The translations under genes were made by a program, and so were the position numbers. A DNA stretch of 32,957 nt from a virus: IMG/VR virus record IMGVR_UViG_3300030106_002108, positions 1 to 32,957 of that record; one strand, given 5' to 3'. Positions 20,921 through 31,041 of the stretch are shown one piece after another (positions within the stretch are counted from its first letter, which is position 1; every line of letters starts with the position of its first letter). Under the pieces are notes generated by a model. It searched no databases. It saw only the letters and a list, made by a program, of their open reading frames with translations, and was not told the origin of the DNA.

Positions 20921-23908
20921 TAGACCTGCACTACCTAACCCACCCAACAAAGTATTAGCTACAGATGGATCTCTAGATGCTCTATCTCTCAATGAATCTT
21001 CTTGAGCTTTTTTTCTAATTCTTTCAATCAATCCTAATGGCTCTGTTTGTGTGGGTGCTACAGGTGGTGGTGATTGTATTAAATCAAACATATCCATTAA
21101 ACTCATGTCAGAAGTAGGATCTGGTCTTGGAACATCAATATCAACATCTGTTCCTAAATCTGTGCCAGCTCCTAATCTAGGTATAACTTGCTCTGTAGCT
21201 TTCCTAATTATACTTGGACTCTTACTAGCAATTTGAGCTGTTGCTTCTTCAGTTGTAGGTAATACAGCATCAATAGCATCTGCATTTTGTTTTAGATTGT
21301 TCTTTTGTATTTTAATATATTTATCAACTAATTGATCGTTTGATAAAACACCTGAAATAAGTTTAGCTCTTAAAAGATCCTTCCATTTAGTAATAGGATT
21401 AGCAGTTATATTAGCTGCAACTATAGCTCCTTCCTTAGAAACATCACCTAATAATTGTATTTGTTTACCAAGTTTGAATAAAGCATCTGCACGTTCTTTA
21501 CCTAATAATTCCTGCAAATGACCTTTTTTATATTTGTTTAAAGTGCTCAAAAGAATTTTACTGGCATTTTCACTATCAAAAATACTATCATCAACTGTGC
21601 TAAGTATATCTTCAATTGTTGATTTTCTTATTTGGTCAAATTCAACAGAATTTTCACCAAAAAATTCTTTAATTCTTTTTATGTCAGCTACTTCAGTTGA
21701 TGGTCTAGCTAAATGTTTTATAACATCAGATGGATCAACATTTCCCTCTGAAATACCTTTAATAACTTTTGATCTTAAAAACTTATTAGATTCTATACTA
21801 GCTTTTTCTAATTTAAGTAATTTTCCAACAATATTACCTATTGGTCTGTCTGTAATTACTTGACCTATAACATCTTCATCTAGATTTTTGTGAGCATTCC
21901 TACCCAAAGATTTAGCTAAAGTTTGTACTTGATTCCACTTATCATTACCAAATAAAACATTACCAGTTGTACCTAATTTGTTTATTTCTGTAGCAAAAAC
22001 ACCTCCATTAAACATATTAATATCATCATAATTACCTTTTGACTTTGATATTGCATTATCTAAATACTTTCTAGCCAACATTTCACGTAATTCTTCAGGA
22101 TTATCTGTTGCTCTTAAAACAGCATTAAGTTTAGCAGGTGACCCCGGTACAATTATTTTTTCATAAAATCTATCAACATAAAATTCTTTTCCTTCTGTCG
22201 TAGATGCAGCTCTTACATTTCTTACTGCATTATGTTTTTCTAAAGCATCAAATCTTTTCATACCATCTCGGTAATTTTTTATTGCTACTCTTCTTTGATT
22301 TGCTGCTGTTTGTAATGAAGATTGCAACTTTGTATTAGCTTTAAATCCAGGTGCAAATGCAATTTCAGAACTTTCAATAATATCATCTATAGCAAACTTT
22401 AATGTTTTTAACTCTTGTGATCCAACCGGCCCAAATAAAAGTACATCATTGAAATTTTTTCTTGCTCTAGCTAATTGAGAAAATGATGCAGCATTGTTTT
22501 GATTTTTTAATAGTGTTTGTAATTGTTTAACACCTTGAGATAATTCTGATTTGTAAAAAGAACCTGTAGTATCTAAAAATTCATCTACTGTTTTTCTTAA
22601 AGAGCTAACGTCAAATGCCTTTACACCTCCAATGTCTAATAAATCTTTACCATTTACTTTAATACCCTGACCTGCAGCTTTTAAAGTATTATCTATTAGA
22701 TCAAATTGGTCACTAGAGTTTTTACTAAACGCATTAAAAGCTTTTGTTATAGAAGTAAGAGCTTCATCACTAATATCTATGTCAGCTTTTGTTGCTTTTT
22801 CTAATAAATCTATACTTTCATCAATAGATTTTAAATATTCCTTTTGAGCTTGTTTTTCAGCTTGATTTAACTTATTAACATTTTTAATAGTAGCATCAAA
22901 AACTAAATTACCAGCATCATCTCTAGTTCCTCCTATTTCTTTTAATAATCTATCTTTTTCATTTTTTGCAAATAATAAATTTGCTTCAATTCTATCCATA
23001 GTGTTTGATGCGTTTTCATTAAATTTTTGTTGATAGTCTAAAGCTCTAGGAGCACCAATTGATTTTAAACTTGGCTTACCTTTCTTTTTAAGTATATCTT
23101 CAACTAAATCTAATTGTTCTGACGAAACTTTTGTAGTTTGAGGACTTCTTACTGCACCAATAGCTCTACCTCCAAGTCCTACTGCTTTTTTACCTATGCC
23201 AAAAATAAAATCACCTATTAAACTACCACCAGCACCTAAAGCTCCTTCTATAGCAACATCTTTAGCTACCTCTTTTCCTGTTTGTGTTTGTATACCAAGT
23301 AAAGATTCTATACCTTCTTCAATAGCCTGACCTAAAGCAGCACCTCCTCCACCACCAGCTGCTGCTCCTAAAGCTGTACCAGCACCCGGTATGAATGAAC
23401 CTGCTGTTCCACCAGCGATAGCACCTGCCGTACCCAATACAACTTCAGGTAGAATACCAGTTAAATCTGCTATGTCACCAAAAGAAAACCCTTTATCCTC
23501 TATAACTAAATTTTTACCTATAGGATCCATTCCTCTTTTTCTTTGACCTTCTTCTGTCAAAGCTAATCTACCTTTACTATCGGTAGTAAATCCTTCTTTA
23601 CCTACAAGCTTTGTTAATATAGCTTCCTTATCGCCTTGTGTTTCTCCAAAAGACAACATAGCTCTAAGTCCACTACCAGCACCTGTTTCGTAATCAAAGT
23701 CAGCATCTTGGTCTTTTGATTCTTTTTCAGATACTAAATCTGACAATGATTTACCAGATCCAAGATCTTTAAATGCTAAAGATGTTAATAAGTCACTAGC
23801 ATCATCTGGATCTTTTTCTAAAGTTCTAAGAATTTCTAATTGAGTTCTTTCATTTAAATTACCAGATTCTAATTGTCTTAATAATTGTAATTTTTGTTTA
23901 TCATTCAT
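20915..23908 (-). CDS. Large putative internal virion/ejection protein
   Basis: 997 residues, ATG at 23908 overlapping the upstream stop (TAATG). The first ~145 residues are charged. Residues ~146-250 form a long Gly/Ala-rich hydrophobic stretch (LGTAGAIAGGTAGSFIPGAG, then IGDFIFGIGKKAVGLGG) that could insert into or cross a membrane. The rest is a long helical, Lys/Asn/Asp-rich rod. This layout is typical of phage internal proteins ejected with DNA to build a channel through the cell envelope. No lytic transglycosylase motif is seen. Function is inferred from architecture and virion-gene position. Confidence 0.65.
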   Translation of the reverse strand: MNDKQKLQLLRQLESGNLNERTQLEILRTLEKDPDDASDLLTSLAFKDLGSGKSLSDLVSEKESKDQDADFDYETGAGSGLRAMLSFGETQGDKEAILTKLVGKEGFTTDSKGRLALTEEGQRKRGMDPIGKNLVIEDKGFSFGDIADLTGILPEVVLGTAGAIAGGTAGSFIPGAGTALGAAAGGGGGAALGQAIEEGIESLLGIQTQTGKEVAKDVAIEGALGAGGSLIGDFIFGIGKKAVGLGGRAIGAVRSPQTTKVSSEQLDLVEDILKKKGKPSLKSIGAPRALDYQQKFNENASNTMDRIEANLLFAKNEKDRLLKEIGGTRDDAGNLVFDATIKNVNKLNQAEKQAQKEYLKSIDESIDLLEKATKADIDISDEALTSITKAFNAFSKNSSDQFDLIDNTLKAAGQGIKVNGKDLLDIGGVKAFDVSSLRKTVDEFLDTTGSFYKSELSQGVKQLQTLLKNQNNAASFSQLARARKNFNDVLLFGPVGSQELKTLKFAIDDIIESSEIAFAPGFKANTKLQSSLQTAANQRRVAIKNYRDGMKRFDALEKHNAVRNVRAASTTEGKEFYVDRFYEKIIVPGSPAKLNAVLRATDNPEELREMLARKYLDNAISKSKGNYDDINMFNGGVFATEINKLGTTGNVLFGNDKWNQVQTLAKSLGRNAHKNLDEDVIGQVITDRPIGNIVGKLLKLEKASIESNKFLRSKVIKGISEGNVDPSDVIKHLARPSTEVADIKRIKEFFGENSVEFDQIRKSTIEDILSTVDDSIFDSENASKILLSTLNKYKKGHLQELLGKERADALFKLGKQIQLLGDVSKEGAIVAANITANPITKWKDLLRAKLISGVLSNDQLVDKYIKIQKNNLKQNADAIDAVLPTTEEATAQIASKSPSIIRKATEQVIPRLGAGTDLGTDVDIDVPRPDPTSDMSLMDMFDLIQSPPPVAPTQTEPLGLIERIRKKAQEDSLRDRASRDPSVANTLLGGLGSAGLL

Positions 23909-25806
23909 TAAATTAAACCAAATTTCTTTTGAAGTCTTAAAAGATCTTCTTTATCGCTTCCTACTAAATCACCAGAATCTGTTCCAAATAATGTTTTAGC
24001 AACATTTCTATTAGCATATCTATCTAAGTTAGTTATTCCCTCAATGATGTCACTCTCTGCTCCAAGCACAATATCATTAAATAAATCTTGTATTCTAGCC
24101 CTCTGTGTTCTTATATCTCCGAATGCTTTTAATTGTCCTACGATTCTTTCTACTCTCTCTCTATCAGCGTCAGATATTGTTTTGCCTGATTCGCCTAAAA
24201 TATCTGGAGCTTTTTTCATAGCTAAATTTTCTAATATACGAATTATTTTATCAGATTCTGTCTCTTCTTCATCAAATTTTATTCCAAATGCAGCACCCAA
24301 ACTATTAATTTTATCGAGTGAATAAGTAAATACATTTCTATTGTCTTGAGTCAAAATACCTAATTCAACAAATTTATCTTTCATTTTTTGATTATCTTTA
24401 TACATTCTAGCAAAAGCTCCATATACTTCATCAGCGTTCTGTAATAATACTGGATTTTTACCTGTCATATCTGGATTATTTGGATTTATCATTGCAACAT
24501 TTACTTCAAACATACTTCCATCTTCTGCATTTTTAAATAATTTAACCTTAGTAGGTGTTTCTCTATATTTATCCTTACCTTCATCTGTAGATATAGACTC
24601 TTTTAAAATGTCGTAATAATTTTCAGAGGGTAATAGAGCATAGTTATTGTTGAATTGTGGATCATTCTCTAATTGTGCTAATTCAGCATTTGTAAATGTC
24701 ATTAATCTTGCGTTATCAGCATTTTTTAAATAATCATTAACAGTTAAACCACGTTTACCACCTGTAGGAACTACAAAGAAATCTTTCTTTTTGTTTAAAT
24801 TTTTAGCCGCTGATGCTGCTGTGGCTCTATCTTTTGCTTGAGCTTGCATAGCATACTTACCTGCAGCTACCATATTAGCCTTTGCTTCTTTCTGTGCTGC
24901 TATAAGCTTTGGCATAGCCTTCTCTGCAGATTCCCCTACTGCACCTAGTATCTTACCTACATTAAACCCTTTGCCCGCTCTGTTTTGCATTAGACCAAGA
25001 CCTAGAGCCATAAGAAAATTACTTTTATCAGGTTTACCTGATATATCTACACCTGTAGCCTTTGCAAATTCTTTTTTATAAAAATCTAAATCTCTTGCTC
25101 CTGATCCCCCTTTAGTGTCTTTAGCACCTTTACCTGCTAATCTTAAATTTTCCTCCATTATCATTTTAAAAGCATCTTCTTCTATTTGTTCTTTATTTTC
25201 TGGAGTTGGTGGAGTTCCTTGCAAACGTGCTGCTTCTTTTGCTCTAAAATCTTCTTTTTCTTTTCCGAACAATTGTTCTTCTGCTTGTGCAGATTGTTGT
25301 GCTTCTTTTAACAAAGATTCTTCTGCTGATGCTTTTTCTTCGGTGGGTGTTGGTGGTCTACCTTCTGGAGGTACTCTAGGAGAAGCTGAACTAAGCAAAC
25401 TATCAATCTCACTTAGTCTTTTACCTAAATCAGATTCTGGATCTGGTGGTTCAAAAGACATCATCCTATCAGGATCAACTAATTTGCTTTCAGCCAAACT
25501 TCTTTCAAATGTATTTAACCTTTTTTCTCTATCTAATCTTTCTGCTGTTTCAAATATGTTATCACCACGTAAAAACTCTCCTCCTAAATTATAAAGATCT
25601 TGAGCATTAGATCTTAATAATCTTGCAAGATTATCTTGACCTATATTTTCAGCCAAAATACCTAATACATCAGTTCCTCCACCCAGTATATTTGTACCTG
25701 ATGCAACACCATATTTAGGCAAAGTATCTATTAAAAATGGAAGGACTTTACCTATACCACCATATATATCTCCAAAACCACCATATATATTATCTTTTTC
25801 AGCCAT
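23908..25806 (-). CDS. Putative virion-associated protein (632 residues)
   Basis: Begins MAEKDNIYGGFGDIYGGIGK and continues with a Gly-rich hydrophobic N-terminus, a Pro/Glu/Ala-rich acidic linker (about residues 130-215), a conserved-looking NFLMALGLGLMQNRAGKGFN block, a Lys/Ala-rich helical segment (KAMPKLIAAQKEAKANMVAA) and a soluble C-terminal half. The middle block is familiar from uncultured marine phage proteins of unknown function. It is coupled by TAATG to the 997-residue gene and is probably cotranslated with it. A perfect EQLFG-encoding copy of the CGAACAATTGTTC motif lies at 25266-25278. Confidence 0.65.
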   Translation of the reverse strand: MAEKDNIYGGFGDIYGGIGKVLPFLIDTLPKYGVASGTNILGGGTDVLGILAENIGQDNLARLLRSNAQDLYNLGGEFLRGDNIFETAERLDREKRLNTFERSLAESKLVDPDRMMSFEPPDPESDLGKRLSEIDSLLSSASPRVPPEGRPPTPTEEKASAEESLLKEAQQSAQAEEQLFGKEKEDFRAKEAARLQGTPPTPENKEQIEEDAFKMIMEENLRLAGKGAKDTKGGSGARDLDFYKKEFAKATGVDISGKPDKSNFLMALGLGLMQNRAGKGFNVGKILGAVGESAEKAMPKLIAAQKEAKANMVAAGKYAMQAQAKDRATAASAAKNLNKKKDFFVVPTGGKRGLTVNDYLKNADNARLMTFTNAELAQLENDPQFNNNYALLPSENYYDILKESISTDEGKDKYRETPTKVKLFKNAEDGSMFEVNVAMINPNNPDMTGKNPVLLQNADEVYGAFARMYKDNQKMKDKFVELGILTQDNRNVFTYSLDKINSLGAAFGIKFDEEETESDKIIRILENLAMKKAPDILGESGKTISDADRERVERIVGQLKAFGDIRTQRARIQDLFNDIVLGAESDIIEGITNLDRYANRNVAKTLFGTDSGDLVGSDKEDLLRLQKKFGLI

Positions 25807-25815
25807 ATTTAAACC

Positions 25816-26952
25816 TTATTGTGCTTGTCCATAACCACCAAGAGCTAGGGAAGTTCCTACTCCTTGTAAGAATGGATTAGGACTTGGTTGATAACCTTGT
25901 ACGTATTGTTGAACATTACCTGCTGATGGAGTTCCTTTTACAAATTGCTGTCCTATAGATAAAGGCATTAAAGCACTCTTGAGTGGGTTCATTTGATTGG
26001 CTCTATCAGCATCTAATATAGCTTGATTATAACCTTGTCTACTTGTACCCGCAGAGTACATAGCATTCATATCAGCAGCTGTCATTCCACCATATCCTCT
26101 ACCTAATCCACCCATCATACCACCTAGACCACCAAAGTTTGATCCAATACCACTAGCAACACCACCAAGTCCACCTACGCCTGAAGCTATGCCACCAAGA
26201 CCTTGACCTAATCCACCAGCTAATCTTCCACCTTCTAAGTTTCTTCTTTTACCTTCTTCAAAAGCCTTCATAGAGGATCCTAATGCACTTTGATAACCTT
26301 GAGATAAAAGCTTATTCAAAACGTCACCTCTTCTTTCAGCTTGTCTATCCTGTAATTCACCTTGATTTAATCTAGATCGACTACCACCAAAAGCTCCAGA
26401 CGCAATAGCACCTGCTTGTGCTTTATTTTGTTCTTGTAAATCCTGTTCATCTAATCTTTCCATAGCAGCATCTACGACTTTTTCTTGATAAGGATTCATA
26501 AACGCATCTACTTGAGTAGCTGGGTCATAAGACCCTACACCTTGTTGTAAAAATTGTGCTCCCTGATCAAAATAATTACCAGTTTGATCGTATATATCTT
26601 GGGCTGCCCCTAAATAACCTAATCCACTTTTTAAAGATTCAGCACCCGCTTGACCATATTGACCACCTGCTTCAAAATAAGGTTTAAACCTATCCATATA
26701 CTCTTGAGAACCAAGAGTATCAAAAACCTTTTGTTGCATTGGATCAATGCCTGCAATTTTTTGATCTGGTACTTTAAATAAATATTTGTCGCTTGTAGGA
26801 TCAGCGTATTCACCAGAAAGTAATCCTTGATCCCCAAATCCAATGAAAGAACCATCATCATCATATTGAGAGTCAAATAAAGAGTCCAAGACTCCTTTTT
26901 CCATATCCTCTATATAAGGTGCTTTTCTTGTTATTGTTTCTACTGTTGACAT
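25816..26952 (-). CDS. Gly-rich putative virion protein
   Basis: 378 residues, ATG at 26952 overlapping the upstream stop (TAATG). The N-terminal third is acidic and aromatic, the middle is helical (AMERLDEQDLQEQNKAQAGA followed by IASGAFGGSRSR), and residues ~240-300 are a Gly-rich repeat region (GGLGQGLGGIASGVGGLGG). The AGAIASGAFGGSR segment recurs in marine phage structural proteins and recalls small DNA-ejection proteins of podoviruses, though I cannot show homology. Likely an internal or tail-associated component. Confidence 0.65.
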   Translation of the reverse strand: MSTVETITRKAPYIEDMEKGVLDSLFDSQYDDDGSFIGFGDQGLLSGEYADPTSDKYLFKVPDQKIAGIDPMQQKVFDTLGSQEYMDRFKPYFEAGGQYGQAGAESLKSGLGYLGAAQDIYDQTGNYFDQGAQFLQQGVGSYDPATQVDAFMNPYQEKVVDAAMERLDEQDLQEQNKAQAGAIASGAFGGSRSRLNQGELQDRQAERRGDVLNKLLSQGYQSALGSSMKAFEEGKRRNLEGGRLAGGLGQGLGGIASGVGGLGGVASGIGSNFGGLGGMMGGLGRGYGGMTAADMNAMYSAGTSRQGYNQAILDADRANQMNPLKSALMPLSIGQQFVKGTPSAGNVQQYVQGYQPSPNPFLQGVGTSLALGGYGQAQ

Positions 26953-27905
26953 TATGCCATCCTCTCAAGATTACCCATCATATCGTAGGCACGTTGTATG
27001 CCTACATTTTGATTGCCACCACCTAGACCTTTTACTGCATCTTTCGTTAATACAAACTCACCCGCTGTTAACATAGCGGGGACATCATCAACTTGACCAC
27101 CACCTTCATAAGGCATGATGGCACCATCTCTTCTTGGGAAGATTGTTCCACCTCTGTTAGCTCCTAATGGTTTTAATGCAGATACACTATAATCTACTAG
27201 TGGTCTAGATTTAAAATCTTTTGCAGATCCAAATTTTTTAGGGTCAATTTTTAAATCTTCATCTTTATCACCACTAGATAATAATTGAGCCAGTATACCC
27301 ATAGAAATAGCATCACCAGCCCTTGTATTCAAAAGTTGACCAAATTTACTATCCAAAGGCAATCCAACAATATTTGCTAATTGAGCCATTGGATAAACTT
27401 CAGCAACTTTACCAAGACCTTCCTGAGCGGCAGCTGTCACAGTTTTTCCAACAACATCCTTTCCAGTCTCACCACTAGGAAAATCAGGAAGAAAAGCTTT
27501 ACCTAATCCACCAGTTATAGCACCATGAAGAGGACTTCCTCCAGTTAATCCACTGGTCAAAGCACCAGTTATAGCACTACCTACAACATTACCAACTGTT
27601 CCAGTTAAACCTAAGGCACCTCCTATCGCAGAACCAATACCCGGAAAAAGAAGTGTAACTAAACCAGGTACTAATTTTTTTAAATCAAAAAACTCTGGTT
27701 GTCCTGTCATAGGATTAATACTGTTTCGTGGAGTACCCACAGTATATCTTCTAGGATCATTACCCCCTATAGCAATTGCTTTTTGTATGCCTACTTTAAG
27801 TGCAGGGTTATTATCAAGAACACTTCTAGGCACAACCATCTCACCTGTTTGTACGTGAGCTACGTTGTTATCGCCAAATCTACCCATATCAGCCATGTTC
27901 ATCAT
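26952..27905 (-). CDS. Putative tail/internal virion protein with TGEMVVP-type motifs
   Basis: 317 residues, ATG at 27905 with AAGGA upstream. Two related motifs are visible, NNVAHVQTGEMVVPRSVLD near the N-terminus and DDVPAMLTAGEFVLTKDAV near the C-terminus; the latter type is frequent in tail tape or internal proteins of marine phages. Between them lies a Gly/Ala/Leu-rich hydrophobic stretch (about 80-150, LVPGLVTLLFPGIGSAIGG) able to associate with membranes. The protein is too short for a classical tape measure. Its neighbours are also virion-type genes. Confidence 0.65.
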   Translation of the reverse strand: MMNMADMGRFGDNNVAHVQTGEMVVPRSVLDNNPALKVGIQKAIAIGGNDPRRYTVGTPRNSINPMTGQPEFFDLKKLVPGLVTLLFPGIGSAIGGALGLTGTVGNVVGSAITGALTSGLTGGSPLHGAITGGLGKAFLPDFPSGETGKDVVGKTVTAAAQEGLGKVAEVYPMAQLANIVGLPLDSKFGQLLNTRAGDAISMGILAQLLSSGDKDEDLKIDPKKFGSAKDFKSRPLVDYSVSALKPLGANRGGTIFPRRDGAIMPYEGGGQVDDVPAMLTAGEFVLTKDAVKGLGGGNQNVGIQRAYDMMGNLERMA

Positions 27906-27966
27906 ATTTGTTCCTTAATATACTCTAACATATAAATATATCAGATAAAAACTTATTTTACTAGTC

Positions 27967-27980
27967 CGAACAATTGTTCG
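27967..27980. promoter_or_regulatory. Perfect palindrome CGAACAATTGTTCG in the virion operon
   Basis: Second exact copy of the 14-bp palindrome, inside the 86-nt gap between two virion genes, 62 nt upstream of the start at 27905. It is the only intergenic copy in the 12-kb virion block, so it may mark an internal promoter or a regulatory point. Confidence 0.5.
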
Positions 27981-27991
27981 TATTAATTTAT

Positions 27992-28288
27992 TTATGTAGT
28001 CGTTACAGTTACAGTTCCTACAGCAGTTGTTCCTACATTTGTTGCTACATGAGGACTATGTGCTTCAACTATTTTTACAAACCCTCCATGATTAAATAAA
28101 CCACCAACTTCTAACCCTTGATCATTTTTTTGTAAATTAGTCATTACAAAAGTAGATGCCCTACCCTCACCCGGATTTTGTATTTGATCTAAGTAAACAG
28201 CAAAATTACGAATTAAAGTTGAAAAATACTGTTGTTCATATTGACTTGGTGGTATGGGAAAAAATGGTAATACTAAATTTCTAGACAT
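27992..28288 (-). CDS. Small putative virion protein (98 residues)
   Basis: ATG at 28288 overlaps the upstream stop (TAATG). The N-terminus (MSRNLVLPFFPIPPSQYEQQ) is followed by a helical stretch, a beta-rich middle and a Val/Thr-rich C-terminus (VGTTAVGTVTVTTT). This type of protein regularly follows the 636-residue gene type in marine phage contigs, in my recollection. No function can be read directly; a minor tail or neck component is likely. Confidence 0.65.
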   Translation of the reverse strand: MSRNLVLPFFPIPPSQYEQQYFSTLIRNFAVYLDQIQNPGEGRASTFVMTNLQKNDQGLEVGGLFNHGGFVKIVEAHSPHVATNVGTTAVGTVTVTTT

Positions 28289-30198
28289 TATCTTCTTCCA
28301 TCTGGTCTAATATCTATTCTTGGAGATCCTAAACGCCAAGTAACTCCAACTGTAGATGACTCTACTCTTAAAGCAAAACTTCTCCCTCTAAGCCTTACTC
28401 TAGCATCCTCTGTAAATTGTTCTACAGGAACAGTAGCTGATTTAACTACAGAAGATGACTCTGTATTTAAATAGTTACCTCCCGGTGCATTTCTAGTCTT
28501 TAATGTCAAAGTAGCAGTAGAATTGTCAACAGAATCTCTAAATGTTAAATCAGGTATTATTCTTGTAATAAAGCTAAATTGATTTCCATCACCTATGTCC
28601 ATTTGACTTGATTCAATATGTGCATTGATTGCAGTAACTGGACTTGTACTTCCATCATCATTACCAATCTCGTGATTATAAAGGTAGCCATCTGTGCTTG
28701 CAGCGATTGGGTAATCCCCAACACCACGATCCATCCAAGCTGTTCTTGCTAAAGATCCAACATACCATATCTTTTGCTCATAGTTATAAACTACATATCT
28801 ATCTATTTCATTTGAACTAGAAGAAGGGTAAAACCACCATACTTCTGAATACCCACCATTAGATGATGCAAATACTTTTTGAGCTTGACCTTTATTAAAA
28901 TCATTAAATACAAAATCTTTTACAGAACAAGGTATCTTTTGTACAGAACCAGCAAAGATATAAAACTCATTAATACCCATCCAAAATACAGTATCTTCAA
29001 TAGCAATTGTAGACATTGGACTACGTATAGATATATTTTCTGAAATTAAGTTAATACTGAATGTAAAAGGCGGCCCGATAAATTGCATAGTATATATAGA
29101 AACGTCTGTAAAAACTAATATTTGTTGTCTTGTTTCTACAGCACAAACAATTTCTGACCCAGAACCAAGCCTTAATTCACCTGCAGTATTTGTAACTAAT
29201 GACTCCCAATCAGTTAAAGATTCTTGACTAGAAAACCTAATAACCAAAGGATCTTGTGTTCCAATATTATTTTCTGGGTCACAACCAAAAGCAAGAATAT
29301 GTCTATCTCTATCAGATACTAATACTTGTGTTGCTATTGTGGGTGCCTTAGAAGAACCAGCTAAACTGTCTAATTTAACTGCCCTTGAGGTTAAACCACT
29401 CGTTCTATCCCAATAATAAATACCATCATTTCTAACATTAATTAATAAATCTTCTCCAAAATTATCATGTGTCCATAATCTTAACACACCCTCAATAGTT
29501 AAACTAGCGCCACTACCCCAAGATAATCTACCCCAAGTACCAGCCCCCCAACCATTACCTCCAACTCCAGTATCAAGACCACCACTGATTTGATAAGCTC
29601 CTACAGTAGAACCTCCCCCATTACCTGTGTCAGAAGAATTAGCGTTAACTTGTGTAGGTGTGTAAGTTCCATCAACTGTTATTTGAGACAATGTTGCAAC
29701 TTCTCTAGCTAAAATAGTATAATTGCTAGTATCTACTATGGATTGAATTTCGTATTCCTGATTTAAAACAGCAGCTGTAATATTACCACCTAATGAAACA
29801 GCACCACTAAAAGTAACAAAATCTCCAACAAAAGCTCCATGATTAACTTCTGTAACAGTTATAGTAGAAGATCCATTAGTGGCTGAAAATGTAACGTCAC
29901 CTGCAGAAGTTGTTAACCTTATAGGGGTAATATCATGATAAGCTTCACCTTGCTCAATATAATATTTTTTATGAGTTCCAATACCGATAAATTGTTCTAA
30001 CGCTAAAGTTTGCCAAGTGTGTAAAGCTCTAGCCGACCCTAAAAAAGAATTGCCACCTTTTTTTATCCAACCACCTATTTTTTCTGGATAACCTGTTCTA
30101 AATCTTACTTTATCACAATCATTCCAACCCCCTTCGTTAGAATAAGAAGTAAGCTCTTTATTAATACCGGGTCTAAATTGTAACTTTGTTAAAGGCAT
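28288..30198 (-). CDS. Putative tail/hub protein resembling P22 gp10-type stabilisation protein
   Basis: 636 residues. The N-terminus (LQFRPGINKELTSYSNEGGW, then KVRFRTGYPEKIGGW) is the signature I associate with phage stabilisation/head-closure proteins of the P22 gp10 type. The body is beta-rich with repeated aromatic/Gly blades (AGTWGRLSWGSG, LRLWTHDNFGEDLLINVRND), suggesting a beta-propeller, and ends in a basic DIRPDGRR. Such proteins cap the portal or form the tail hub. It lies between a coiled-coil protein and the 98-residue protein, with stops and starts abutting. Confidence 0.7.
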   Translation of the reverse strand: MPLTKLQFRPGINKELTSYSNEGGWNDCDKVRFRTGYPEKIGGWIKKGGNSFLGSARALHTWQTLALEQFIGIGTHKKYYIEQGEAYHDITPIRLTTSAGDVTFSATNGSSTITVTEVNHGAFVGDFVTFSGAVSLGGNITAAVLNQEYEIQSIVDTSNYTILAREVATLSQITVDGTYTPTQVNANSSDTGNGGGSTVGAYQISGGLDTGVGGNGWGAGTWGRLSWGSGASLTIEGVLRLWTHDNFGEDLLINVRNDGIYYWDRTSGLTSRAVKLDSLAGSSKAPTIATQVLVSDRDRHILAFGCDPENNIGTQDPLVIRFSSQESLTDWESLVTNTAGELRLGSGSEIVCAVETRQQILVFTDVSIYTMQFIGPPFTFSINLISENISIRSPMSTIAIEDTVFWMGINEFYIFAGSVQKIPCSVKDFVFNDFNKGQAQKVFASSNGGYSEVWWFYPSSSSNEIDRYVVYNYEQKIWYVGSLARTAWMDRGVGDYPIAASTDGYLYNHEIGNDDGSTSPVTAINAHIESSQMDIGDGNQFSFITRIIPDLTFRDSVDNSTATLTLKTRNAPGGNYLNTESSSVVKSATVPVEQFTEDARVRLRGRSFALRVESSTVGVTWRLGSPRIDIRPDGRR

Positions 30199-31041
30199 TT
30201 AATGTTTTTTTTGATTTTCTAATTTTTTTGTGTTTGTTAATGATTGTTTATCTAATAATGTAAAACCTCTGCGATTAGCAAATATTTCTGGATCTTTTTC
30301 CCATTTATCTGCACAAGCTTCTAACCAACGCATTGTCATTTCGTGTGTTGGCGCTTTACCATCTTTCATTAATTGGTTTTCAGTTTGTAAATAGGCAAAG
30401 ACTTCAGCTTGAGCTTGAGCACCACTAATCCCTAAATCAAAAATATAAATCATATTACCTTCATCTATAACACCACCTCTAGGTCTGGAACTTGTAAGAG
30501 CTTGTTTCATAGCTGTCATAATATGGTATCTATTTTCTTCTCTTTCATACATCTCTTCTGTAATTTCATCCACACCTAGATGCTTTAAGAGAGAGTTGTA
30601 TTGATTAATAAAAAAGTTAAGTTTTCGTATGGCTCCTTGTACAGAGTTTTGAGCATTAACAGAATGAGTTTGTATTTCTAATATTTCTATTTCTAACATT
30701 TCCCTTTGCAAGTCATCTTTACACTCTAACAACTCACGTTGTTTTATTTTTAATTCTACAGACTTTTTTTGCATACGTATCTGTGCTTCTTGTAAAGCAT
30801 TCTTAGTTTTATCTACTTCTGCCAAAGTATGTTTGATTGAACGTATAGGTGTTATGGCAGTAACATCTAAAGTAACACCCATAAATTGAGAGTGTGATTT
30901 ATAGAAATTACTTGATGCTTGTTGTACCATAGGCATATTTTTATCTATGTTCTTTAACATAGTTTTATACTCTGGCTTTATTTCAGATAAAGCTGTTTGT
31001 ATATTTTTTATAACAAGTTCAGTTTTCAAATTAACCACCAT
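30199..31041 (-). CDS. Coiled-coil protein of the virion gene block
   Basis: 280 residues, ATG at 31041, overlapping the upstream gene by 11 nt. Residues ~70-135 are strongly heptad-like (LAEVDKTKNALQEAQIRMQ, KQRELLECKDDLQREMLEIE), indicating a long coiled coil; the C-terminal third is globular, with TMRWLEACADKWEKDPEIFA. No enzyme motif. Position suggests a tail-fibre-associated, chaperone or internal scaffold-like role, none of which can be proven from sequence. Confidence 0.65.
   Translation of the reverse strand: MVVNLKTELVIKNIQTALSEIKPEYKTMLKNIDKNMPMVQQASSNFYKSHSQFMGVTLDVTAITPIRSIKHTLAEVDKTKNALQEAQIRMQKKSVELKIKQRELLECKDDLQREMLEIEILEIQTHSVNAQNSVQGAIRKLNFFINQYNSLLKHLGVDEITEEMYEREENRYHIMTAMKQALTSSRPRGGVIDEGNMIYIFDLGISGAQAQAEVFAYLQTENQLMKDGKAPTHEMTMRWLEACADKWEKDPEIFANRRGFTLLDKQSLTNTKKLENQKKH

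Noticed and set aside
25115-25594. A 159-residue plus-strand frame inside the 632-residue virion gene
   Set aside because: Antisense shadow; Ser/Cys-rich composition typical of reading an AT-rich gene backwards, no ribosome-binding site.
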